NCBI RefSeq assembly: GCF_008704655.1 | Contig: NZ_CP023688.1 | Span: 3,658,001 to 3,722,000, forward strand | Direction of reading: 5' to 3' | From: Streptomyces rimosus | GTDB lineage: Bacteria > Actinomycetota > Actinomycetes > Streptomycetales > Streptomycetaceae | Length of the DNA stretch: 64,000 bases | Shown: positions 17,550 to 24,478 of the stretch, one piece after another | Layout of the letters: each line of letters starts with the position of its first letter | Position numbering within the stretch: position 1 is the first letter of the stretch | Notes under the pieces: generated by a model | What the model was told of the DNA's origin: nothing | Seen by the model: the letters and a program-made list of their open reading frames with translations, nothing else | Database searches by the model: none | Made by a program: the position numbers and the translations under genes

Positions 17550-19058
17550 TCAGCCCGCGAACCAGCGAACCGGTTCCGGCCGGAGGTTCTCGTAAACGTG
17601 CTTGCTCTCGCGGTACTCGTCCAGACCCGCGGGGCCCAGTTCCCGGCCGATCCCGGACTTTCCGAAGCCGCCCCACTCGGCCTGCGGGAGGTACGGGTGG
17701 TAGTCGTTGATCCAGATCGTGCCGTGCCGCAGCCGCGCGGCGACCCGCCGGGCGCGGGCGGTGTCCGCCGACCAGACGGCGCCGGCCAGGCCGTATTCGG
17801 TGTCGTTGGCCAGCGCGACGGCCTCGTCCTCGGTCGTGAACGTCTCCACCGTCAGGATCGGACCGAAGGTCTCCTCGCGGATCACCTTCATGTCGCGGTG
17901 GCAGCCGTCCAGCACGGTCGGGCTGTAGAAGTAGCCGGTGGCCGGGCGGACATCGCTCGGCTCGGGTCGGCGGCCACCGCAGCGCAGCTGGGCGCCCTCC
18001 TGGAGAGCGGACGCGACGTACGCCTCGACCTTCTCCAACTGCTGCTGCGAGACGAGCGGGCCGCACTCGACGCCCTCGGCGGTGCCGCGGCCCAGCTTGA
18101 TCTTCTCGGCGCGGCGGGCCAGTTCGGCGACGAAACGGTCCCGCACCGACTCCTCGATGATCAGGCGGGCGCCGGCCGAGCAGACCTGGCCGCTGTGCGC
18201 GAAGGCGGCGTTCAGCGCCTGGTCCACGGCGGTGTCGAAGCCTTCGTCGGTGGCGCAGGAGTCGGCGAAGACGACGTTCGGGTTCTTGCCGCCGAGCTCC
18301 AGCGCGATCTTCTTGGCGCCCGCGACCGCCGCCGCACCGGCCTTCGTACCGCTCACCAGGCCGCCGGTGAAGGAGAACAGGTCCACGTCCGGGTGCTCGG
18401 CCAGCCGCTGGCCGACCGGGACGCCGGCGCCGGTGACGATGTTGGCGACACCGGCCGGCAGTCCCGCCTCGACCAGCAGCTTGATCAGGTGCACCGTCGA
18501 GAGCGGGGTGACCTCGCTGGGCTTGATGACGAAGGTGTTGCCCGCGGCCAGCGCTGGAGCAACCTTCCAACTTGCCTGGAGGAGCGGGTAGTTCCAGGGC
18601 GTGATCATCGCGCAGACGCCGACCGGCTCGTGCACGACGACGCTGTGCACGTCCGGGCTCCCGGCGTCCACGACGCGCCCGCCGCTCTCGTTCATCACCA
18701 GATCGGCGAAGTACCGGAAGGCGTTGGTGACATCGTCGACGTCGACCCGGCCCTCTTCGAGGGTCTTGCCGGTGTCCCGGCTCTCTATGAGGGCGATCTC
18801 CTCGCGGTCGCGCTGGAGCAGATCGGCGACGCGGCGCAGCAGGGCGGCCCGCTCGGCGACCGGCGTACGGGGCCACTGCCCGGCACCGCCGTCGAAGGCA
18901 CGGCGCGCGGCCTCGACCGCCGCGTCGGCGTCCTCGGCGCCGCCCTCGGCGACGACTTCGAGCGTCTTCGCATCGGCGGGGTCCAGGATCTCCCGCGTGG
19001 CGCCTGTTGCGGCGGCGCGCCACACCCCGTCTACGTGAATCGTCTCGCTTGCCGACAC
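17550..19058 (-). CDS. betB: betaine aldehyde dehydrogenase
   Basis: 502 residues from the GTG at 19058 (VSASETIHVDGVW), with AAAGGCAG upstream. NAD(P)-dependent aldehyde dehydrogenase fold with TPWNYPLL, general-base Glu254 (LELGGKNP) and catalytic Cys293 (SGQVCSAG). Converts betaine aldehyde to glycine betaine. It is the first gene of the operon, 58 bp before betA. Upstream lies a remnant of an AraC-type gene rather than a BetI or GbsR regulator, so control of the operon is not visible from the neighbours. Confidence 0.9.
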   Translation of the reverse strand: MSASETIHVDGVWRAAATGATREILDPADAKTLEVVAEGGAEDADAAVEAARRAFDGGAGQWPRTPVAERAALLRRVADLLQRDREEIALIESRDTGKTLEEGRVDVDDVTNAFRYFADLVMNESGGRVVDAGSPDVHSVVVHEPVGVCAMITPWNYPLLQASWKVAPALAAGNTFVIKPSEVTPLSTVHLIKLLVEAGLPAGVANIVTGAGVPVGQRLAEHPDVDLFSFTGGLVSGTKAGAAAVAGAKKIALELGGKNPNVVFADSCATDEGFDTAVDQALNAAFAHSGQVCSAGARLIIEESVRDRFVAELARRAEKIKLGRGTAEGVECGPLVSQQQLEKVEAYVASALQEGAQLRCGGRRPEPSDVRPATGYFYSPTVLDGCHRDMKVIREETFGPILTVETFTTEDEAVALANDTEYGLAGAVWSADTARARRVAARLRHGTIWINDYHPYLPQAEWGGFGKSGIGRELGPAGLDEYRESKHVYENLRPEPVRWFAG

Positions 19059-19180
19059 GTCTGATCTGCCTTTCGACTTCCGGTTTATTGCCACTGGTTC
19101 ACACCAGCAACGGGGACCCCTCCCCGGAACCCCTTTACCTATGCCGAAACTTCCGAGGAAAGTGACCCGACTCACTCTTA

Positions 19181-19211
19181 CGGCCCCCGGATTGCATGTT
19201 TGCGGGGGCCG
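19181..19211. terminator. hairpin between betB and the AraC remnant
   Basis: CGGCCCCCG and CGGGGGCCG, 9-bp stem with a 13-nt loop, about 120 bp upstream of the betB start. It probably terminates leftward transcription from the decayed AraC gene. Confidence 0.5.
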
Positions 19212-19249
19212 ATGCGGGTCACAGGTCCGGTCTTATGGCCGCTTTCCGT

Positions 19250-19955
19250 CCCCCGTACGGCCCTGGTTTCCGTCCCCCGTACGGCCGTGGCGCGCAAACA
19301 CTTGAACGAATGTGACCTCGCGGCTGAAGTGGGTCGGGTCGGCCTACCCGGCCTCGGCGGCGACCGCGGCCAGCGGCGGCGCGAGGGTCCGGCCGCGCAG
19401 GAGGGCGGTGGCGCGCAGGAGGGCGGTGGCGCGCAGCAGGGCGGTGGCGCGCTCGAAGCGGAACAGCTGGGCTGCGGGCTTGAGCGACGGCGCGGTCCGC
19501 TCGCGGAAGCGGCGTACCAGGTGGCGCCTGCTCCAGCCCAGGCGCTCCGCCAGTGCCTCGATCCGTACCGCGCCCGCCGTGGCGGCGAGGCGGCGCCATG
19601 GTCATGCCACGGCGGAGTCCGGCCGCGGTCCCCGTGCCTTACGGGCAGCCAGCGCATCCGCACGGACGGTGAAGCGCCGCGGCCAGTCCCTCCCCTCGGC
19701 CGGCCGCTCCGCTCACCAGTCCAAGAGGCGATCATGCAGCTCGCTGACCAGGGAGGCGCGGGGCCCGCCCCCGTGCCGCCCGCTCCGCGACGGCGGGACG
19801 ACCACCGGGTCCCCGAACGCGATCACCAGCGTCACCCGGCTGGACGGCACCTCCCGCCGCCGCAGCGCCCCGGCCAGGCGCTCCCGGTACCCCGAGCAGT
19901 CCCGCAGGTATCCGGCCGACCCCGCCCCCGGCCGCCGGCACACGATCTCCTCCAC
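19250..19955 (-). pseudogene. decayed AraC-family transcriptional regulator
   Basis: Translating the minus strand in pieces gives the order of an AraC regulator. The N-terminal part at about 19955-19713 includes GYRERLAGALRRREVPSSRV and TLVIAFGDPVVV, and ends at a stop after HDRLLDW. The central part would then be missing. From about 19700 another frame gives WPRRFTVRADALAARKARG, then an in-frame TGA. Next comes the HTH, RIEALAERLGWSRRHLVRRF and FERATALLR. A TAG interrupts the second helix region (AAEAG, stop, ADPTHFSREV). A tandem triplication repeats ATALLR three times. At least two stops, a frame change and a central deletion make it non-functional. Boundaries are approximate. Confidence 0.7.
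19401..19452. repeat. 18-bp tandem repeat, about 2.9 copies
   Basis: Unit GAGGGCGGTGGCGCGCAG at 19401-19418 and 19419-19436, and a nearly identical third unit at 19437-19452. It lies inside the AraC remnant and adds 6-residue copies (ATALLR) to its HTH. Copy number may vary between strains. Confidence 0.85.
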
Positions 19956-19965
19956 CGTCCCGCCC

Positions 19966-20949
19966 TCAGGCCCCGACGTCGGCGTGCGGCGCCGCGCCGC
20001 GCCGGCGGTGATCGCGGGGACTCACGCCCCGTACCCGCTTGAAGGCGGCGCTCAGCGCGAACGGGCTGCCGTAGCCGACGCGACGGGCCACCGCGCCGAG
20101 AGTGGCGTCCGGTTCGCGCAGGAGATCGGCGGCGAGCGTCAGGCGCAGATTCGTCAGGTACGTCATGGGCGGCTCGCCGACCAGCGCGGTGAAACGGCGG
20201 CCCAGCGCGGCGCGCGAGACGCCGCTCGCGGCGGCGAGACCGGCGACGGTCCAGGCCCGCGCCGGATCGGCGTGCAGCTGCCGCAGCGCGCGGCCGACCA
20301 CGGGGTCGCTCTGCGCGTCGTACCCGCCCGGTACCTCGGCCTCCGGCCGGGCGAACCACGCCCGCAGGGCGGCGGTCAGCAGCAGGTCCAGCAGCCGGTC
20401 GAGGACGACTTCCTGCCCCGGCGCCTCCCGGCCGATCTCCGCTTCGAGGAGCGGTACCAGCGAGGAGTTCCAGGCGTCGGCGGGCAGCCGCACGAGCGGC
20501 GGCAGCGCGCGCAGCAGCCGCTGATTGACCTCGCCGCGCATCTGATACGTACCGCTGAGCAGGACCACCGGGCCGTCCGGACCGTCACCCCAGGTCCGCA
20601 CGCCGAGGGCCATCACCTCGCACAGTTCCACCCCCTGCGGGGTCGCCGAAACCTGGCCGGGGTGGATGACGACGCGCGGCGGGGTGGCCGGGTCGTCGGC
20701 GACGGTGTACGGGTCGGGGCCGCGCAGAATCGCCACGTCACCGGGGTGCAGCGGGGTCGCGGCGGCCCGCCGGCCCCGGGGCTCCCCCACCGCGTCCGTA
20801 ACCACCCAGCCCTCGCCCCGCGCCATCGTCACGACGGTGAGCGGTGCCTCGTCCTGGATGCGCAGGGACCAAGGCGGCGTGAGGACCGAGCGCATGAGGA
20901 AGGCGCCGCGGGCGCGCGGCCCGTCCAGCAGACCGGTCAGGGCGTCCAT
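19966..20949 (-). CDS. AraC family regulator with cupin-type sensor domain
   Basis: 327 residues from MDALTGLLDGPRARGAF at 20949. The N-terminal part has the cupin pattern typical of this AraC group (PWSLRIQDEAPLTVVTMARG and HPGDVAILRGPDPYTV). The C-terminal double HTH (about 230-325) shows WTVAGLAAASGVSRAALGRRF and VGYGSPFALSAAFKRVRGVSP. No strong ribosome site is visible, so the start could lie up to 19 codons further upstream. It is divergent from the DUF1772 gene, which is its likely target. It is adjacent to, but unrelated in sequence to, the AraC remnant. Confidence 0.88.
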   Translation of the reverse strand: MDALTGLLDGPRARGAFLMRSVLTPPWSLRIQDEAPLTVVTMARGEGWVVTDAVGEPRGRRAAATPLHPGDVAILRGPDPYTVADDPATPPRVVIHPGQVSATPQGVELCEVMALGVRTWGDGPDGPVVLLSGTYQMRGEVNQRLLRALPPLVRLPADAWNSSLVPLLEAEIGREAPGQEVVLDRLLDLLLTAALRAWFARPEAEVPGGYDAQSDPVVGRALRQLHADPARAWTVAGLAAASGVSRAALGRRFTALVGEPPMTYLTNLRLTLAADLLREPDATLGAVARRVGYGSPFALSAAFKRVRGVSPRDHRRRGAAPHADVGA

Positions 20950-21097
20950 GGCGTGAGCGTAGAACACGGCTGGACGCACGGACATGCGGACGAGCCGCCC
21001 GGCCATGGCCCGTACCGCCCCGTCCGGCTTTCACTGGTCGGCAGGGCACGGGAGCCACCGGCCCGCCGGACACCGCCCTGCAGAGGACCGCCACCCC

Positions 21098-21598
21098 ATG
21101 TACGACACCGCCCGCGCCGCCACCCTGTTCGCCGCCACGCTGGCCACGGGCCTCATCGCGGGCCTCTTCTTCGCGTTCTCCATCGCCGTGATGCCGGGGC
21201 TGCGCCAGACCGACGACGCGACGTTCGTCGCCGCGATGCAACGCATCAACTCCGCAATCCTGAACGGCTGGTTCGCCCTCGCCTTCGTAGGCGCGCCGCT
21301 CCTCATCGCCGCCACCACCGCCCTCCACCTGCGCACCGGCACCCGCGCCGCCCTCCCCTGGCTGACGGCCGCCCTCGTCCTCTACGTGGTGATGCTCGCC
21401 ATCACGTTCGCCGTCAACGTGCCTCTGAACAACACCCTCGACGCAGCGCACACACAACTCCCCGCGCTGCGCGCCCACTTCGAGGACAAGTGGGTCCGCT
21501 GGAACCTCGTCCGCACCCTCACCACCACGGCCGCGCTGGCCTGCCTGATCCGTGGGGTGCTGGGCTACTCGTCCGTCTCGTCGGCCGGTTCGTCCTGA
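21098..21598 (+). CDS. DUF1772 (anthrone oxygenase-like) membrane protein
   Basis: 166 residues with four membrane segments. The family motifs are AGLFFAFSIAVMPGLRQ near the N-terminus, then FVAAMQRINSAILN, VNVPLNNTLD and WVRWNLVRTLTTTAAL. Members include anthrone oxygenases of aromatic polyketide pathways, but most are uncharacterised. ATG at 21098 follows GAGGACC. The divergent AraC gene probably controls it. It converges with the membrane gene at 21565 and overlaps its end by 34 bp. Confidence 0.85.
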   Translation: MYDTARAATLFAATLATGLIAGLFFAFSIAVMPGLRQTDDATFVAAMQRINSAILNGWFALAFVGAPLLIAATTALHLRTGTRAALPWLTAALVLYVVMLAITFAVNVPLNNTLDAAHTQLPALRAHFEDKWVRWNLVRTLTTTAALACLIRGVLGYSSVSSAGSS

Positions 21599-22107
21599 GC
21601 GGTCATACCGGCCACCCACAGGGGCATGAGCCAGTGCACGACAAACGCCGAGATCAGCACGGGGAGGACCGCCCCGCCGACCGTCAGCCCGCCGAGCTCG
21701 CCGATCACGATGGCGCCCACCACGGCACACAGCAGTACGTACGTGGTCAGGCGGTGGGCCAGGGCGCGCACCCGGTCGCGCTCGGCCAGTTGGCGCTCGT
21801 CGAGGACGCGGGTCCGCAGTTCGAGAAGGCCGCGGGTGGCCGCGTTGAGCACACCGGTGGCAATGCACCAGGGGATCAACAGCACCAGCGGCAGGAAGAC
21901 GAGCCAGACCGTGGCGGTCGCGAACGCGCTGAACTCCGCGGCCAGGCTCGCAACGGTGAGCAGCACATGTGCCACGACGACCGCGCGCCGCTGCCTTGTC
22001 GTCGCGTACAGCGCCGCGCCCTCACGGCGGTTCATGAGGGCATACATGCGCTCGTCGTACCGCGTGCGCGGCCGGCGGGCCGTGGGGGTGGTACCGGTGG
22101 TCGTCAC
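21565..22107 (-). CDS. membrane protein coupled to a small XRE regulator
   Basis: 180 residues from the GTG at 22107 (VTTTGTTPTARRPRTRYDER). Four membrane segments are likely: two close together at about 43-85 and two at about 122-172. The loop between them is charged (ELRTRVLDERQLAERDRVRA). Not recognised beyond the common pairing of a small XRE regulator with a membrane protein. The GTG overlaps the XRE stop by four bases. The last 34 bp overlap the convergent DUF1772 gene. Confidence 0.7.
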   Translation of the reverse strand: MTTTGTTPTARRPRTRYDERMYALMNRREGAALYATTRQRRAVVVAHVLLTVASLAAEFSAFATATVWLVFLPLVLLIPWCIATGVLNAATRGLLELRTRVLDERQLAERDRVRALAHRLTTYVLLCAVVGAIVIGELGGLTVGGAVLPVLISAFVVHWLMPLWVAGMTAQDEPADETDE

Positions 22108-22349
22108 TGCTTCCTCCCGTAAACCTCGTCCGTGAGCGGGCGGAACGGCCGGAGGGAGAACAGCGCCTCCACCGGCAGCTCGAAGAACTCGGCCATGCGC
22201 AGGGCCAGATCGAGGCTCGGGTTGTACTGCCCGCGCTCGATATAGCCGATGGTCTGGTAGTGGGCACCGACCGCGTCGGCCAGCGCCTGCCGGGACACCT
22301 TGCGCTCGGCACGCACCATCGCCAGCCTGTTGTGCACCTGCTCGCTCAT
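22104..22349 (-). CDS. small XRE (cro/CI, YozG-like) regulator
   Basis: 81 residues, almost all HTH: NRLAMVRAERKVSRQALADA and GAHYQTIGYIERGQYNPSL, ending FFELPVEALFSL. This is the compact single-domain form common as regulator of a following membrane gene; the next gene overlaps by four bases. TATAAGGAGT upstream of the ATG contains a strong ribosome site, AAGGAG. Confidence 0.9.
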   Translation of the reverse strand: MSEQVHNRLAMVRAERKVSRQALADAVGAHYQTIGYIERGQYNPSLDLALRMAEFFELPVEALFSLRPFRPLTDEVYGRKQ

Positions 22350-22457
22350 GTATAAGGAGTACTACATTGATGAGCAGGAGCACAACCGCGGCACGCCCTC
22401 ACGTTGCGGTGCTTCGGGGGCGGTCACACCGGCGACCGCTGCCTCAGAATGAGGACC

Positions 22458-22967
22458 ATGCAGCGCATCGAATTCTTCAACTATCCCGTGAGTGAGCAGC
22501 AGCCGGACCTTCTGTGGGGCATCCGGATCGATGGCACGGACTTACGCGTGCACGCCGCCGACGCCACACGCGAGCTCTGGCGTCAGGAAAGCGCGGAGCG
22601 GAGCCCGGCCGAAGAGGAACGTTTCCTGCTTCTCCAGCATGACGGTCTTCCGGACTGGGGGATCGCGGACGCCGGGCGCCACTTCCTCGGCGCCCCCGCC
22701 CCGGACTTCGCCGACTCCGCCACCGGCTCCACGCCGGTGCTGGGGTGCTCCTGCGGCGTATGGTCCTGCTGGCCCCTTCGGACGGTCATCACCGTCACCC
22801 CGGAAACCGTCACCTGGTCCTCGTTCCGGCAGCCCTTCCGCAAGGAGTGGGGTGAGCTTCCCATGGGCCCGTACGTCTTCGACCGGCCCGCCTACGAGAC
22901 CGCGCTCGCCGAGCCGGTCCGCTTCGCCGAAGATCCGCTGGTCGTGCCCGCAGGAACGCCCCGGTGA
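22458..22967 (+). CDS. hypothetical protein with Cys motif
   Basis: 169 residues from MQRIEFFNYPVSEQQPDLLW, with GAGGAC before the ATG. No signal or membrane segment. A short Cys-rich motif CSCGVWSCWPL near the middle precedes ITVTPETVTWSSFRQPFR. This resembles small cytoplasmic proteins of actinobacteria without known role, often with immunity-like folds. It is a single gene, divergent from the XRE pair. Confidence 0.65.
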   Translation: MQRIEFFNYPVSEQQPDLLWGIRIDGTDLRVHAADATRELWRQESAERSPAEEERFLLLQHDGLPDWGIADAGRHFLGAPAPDFADSATGSTPVLGCSCGVWSCWPLRTVITVTPETVTWSSFRQPFRKEWGELPMGPYVFDRPAYETALAEPVRFAEDPLVVPAGTPR

Positions 22968-23021
22968 CAACCGGCCCGGCCGACACTGCTTCCTCCGCTT
23001 CCGGACGCAGGTGCCCCGACC

Positions 23022-23975
23022 TCAGGAAGCGCTCGGGCTGAAGTGCCGCAACGCCGTCTGCTGAATACGCGCCTGGGCCGGCCAGTCCGCGTCGGGGCCG
23101 AGGACCAGGACGGCGAACTGGCGGCCGTCGGGGACGGTGAAGGCGCGGTCGGTGACGCGGGCGCGGACGCCGAGTTTTTCGCTGTCGTAGGCGTAGACGA
23201 GTTCGGTGGCGCCGGTACTGAGGCCGATGTCGGGGACCGGGCCCAGGCTCATCTGTACGTAGCCGGGTTTGCCGGCGAGGTCGCGGGAGGTGCCCTCAAG
23301 GGCTTCGCGCGGGGTGATGTCGGGTTCGGTGATCTCGAAGACCTGGAGGAGGTAGCGCTCGTCGGGGGCGGTGTAGAAGACGCCGTCCTTGCGCTGGGTG
23401 CGCTGCCAGCCTTCCGGTACGGCGATGGAGAACCCCGCACTGTCCCGCGCCAGCCGGTAGCCGGACGGGAGCGCGCCCGAGGGGGAGCCGGAGGCGGTGG
23501 TGCCGCTCGGTACGCCGGGTGGGGCGGTCGCTCCGTCCGGGGCCTGGGACGGGGCGGTCGGCGAGGCCGACGTATGGGTGTCGGAGCGGACCGTGGTGTC
23601 ATCGCCGCCCCACAGCAGCCAGCCGCCGCCGAAGCCCGCGGCGACCACGGCGACCGCCGCGCCGACGACGACCGGCGTCGACCAGGCGCGCATGCGGGCA
23701 GCGGACGGGCCGGCGCCGGGGGCCGCCGGGGCGTGGGACGAGGGGTAGGGCGGAGGGCTGGTGGGCGGCGGGTAGGCCGGGGAGTTCGTGGCGTCGGCGG
23801 TTTCGTCGGTGAAGAAGTCCGCGCCGGGCGGCGGTGCGCTTCCCTGGCCGGGGACGAAACCGGGCTTCGTCGGTGGCGGGCTCGTGTACGGCGCCGGGCC
23901 CGGACTGCCGGTCTCCCAGCGCTGTTCCTCGTCGTTCCAGCGCGCCCCGCGCGCGCCGCCCCCTTGTACGTTCAT
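23022..23975 (-). CDS. single-pass membrane protein with Pro-rich N-terminus
   Basis: 317 residues from MNVQGGGARGARWNDEEQRW. A Pro/Ser/Tyr-rich cytoplasmic part (to about 90) is followed by one membrane segment (about 95-120, TPVVVGAAVAVVAAGFGGGW), a Ser/Thr/Pro spacer and an outside domain starting YRLARDSAGFSIAVPEGW. This PsbP/LpqN-like pattern is common in actinobacterial lipoproteins and kinase-linked membrane proteins. ATG at 23975 has GGGAGG six bases upstream; a GTG two codons earlier overlaps the preceding stop. Confidence 0.7.
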   Translation of the reverse strand: MNVQGGGARGARWNDEEQRWETGSPGPAPYTSPPPTKPGFVPGQGSAPPPGADFFTDETADATNSPAYPPPTSPPPYPSSHAPAAPGAGPSAARMRAWSTPVVVGAAVAVVAAGFGGGWLLWGGDDTTVRSDTHTSASPTAPSQAPDGATAPPGVPSGTTASGSPSGALPSGYRLARDSAGFSIAVPEGWQRTQRKDGVFYTAPDERYLLQVFEITEPDITPREALEGTSRDLAGKPGYVQMSLGPVPDIGLSTGATELVYAYDSEKLGVRARVTDRAFTVPDGRQFAVLVLGPDADWPAQARIQQTALRHFSPSAS

Positions 23976-23977
23976 GC

Positions 23978-24355
23978 TCACCCTCCCAGCAGCGCGGCCA
24001 CGGCCTGTCCGACGGCCGCGCCGGACGCCAGCATTCCGGTCACCGCGCCCGCGTCCGCCAGCGCCATGCGCAGCCGGTCGAGGCGGCCCGGCGCGGTCCG
24101 GCCGGTGGTCTCGATCTCTTCCTGCGCGTCGGTCAGTTCGGCGCTCAGCAGCGTGACCTGCGGCGTCTCGATGACCCTGGCCAGGTCTTCGCGCAACTGC
24201 CGTACGGCGGCGAGCAGTTCCTCGTGCGCGGCGTCGGTGCCGGGGGCGCCGGGCGCGTGCTCGTGGTGGGTGACCGTGTTGTGGTCGCCGATGGCGAAGG
24301 CGCCGTGCACCTTGCCGATGTGGATGCCGCGGTCGCGTTCGTCAGCCGCTGCCAT
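23978..24355 (-). CDS. small protein with N-terminal GDHNTV motif (DUF5955-like)
   Basis: 125 residues. The start IHIGKVHGAFAIGDHNTV is followed by a helical region with heptad character (about 45-95: LLAAVRQLREDLARVIE, then ELTDAQEEIETTG) and a hydrophobic Gly/Ala-rich end (GAVTGMLASGAAVGQAVAAL). The end looks like a glycine-zipper membrane-active segment. I recall similar proteins as DUF5955 but am not certain. The motif is repeated at the end of the protein encoded just upstream. ATG at 24355 has GGGAGG upstream. Confidence 0.65.
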   Translation of the reverse strand: MAAADERDRGIHIGKVHGAFAIGDHNTVTHHEHAPGAPGTDAAHEELLAAVRQLREDLARVIETPQVTLLSAELTDAQEEIETTGRTAPGRLDRLRMALADAGAVTGMLASGAAVGQAVAALLGG

Positions 24356-24478
24356 GTCCGCCTCCCCGTTGGTCCGCTGTGGTGCCGTGCGCGTGCCGGC
24401 CGTGTTCACGATTGTGCCCGGCCGCGCGCGGGTCGAGCCCGTACGTGCCGTGGATACGACGTGTACGGCGGGCGCCGT

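Noticed and set aside
19312..22122. 936-codon open frame on the + strand
   Set aside because: Crosses the AraC remnant, the AraC gene and other genes antisense; Arg/Pro-rich and without motifs. The true signal here is on the minus strand.
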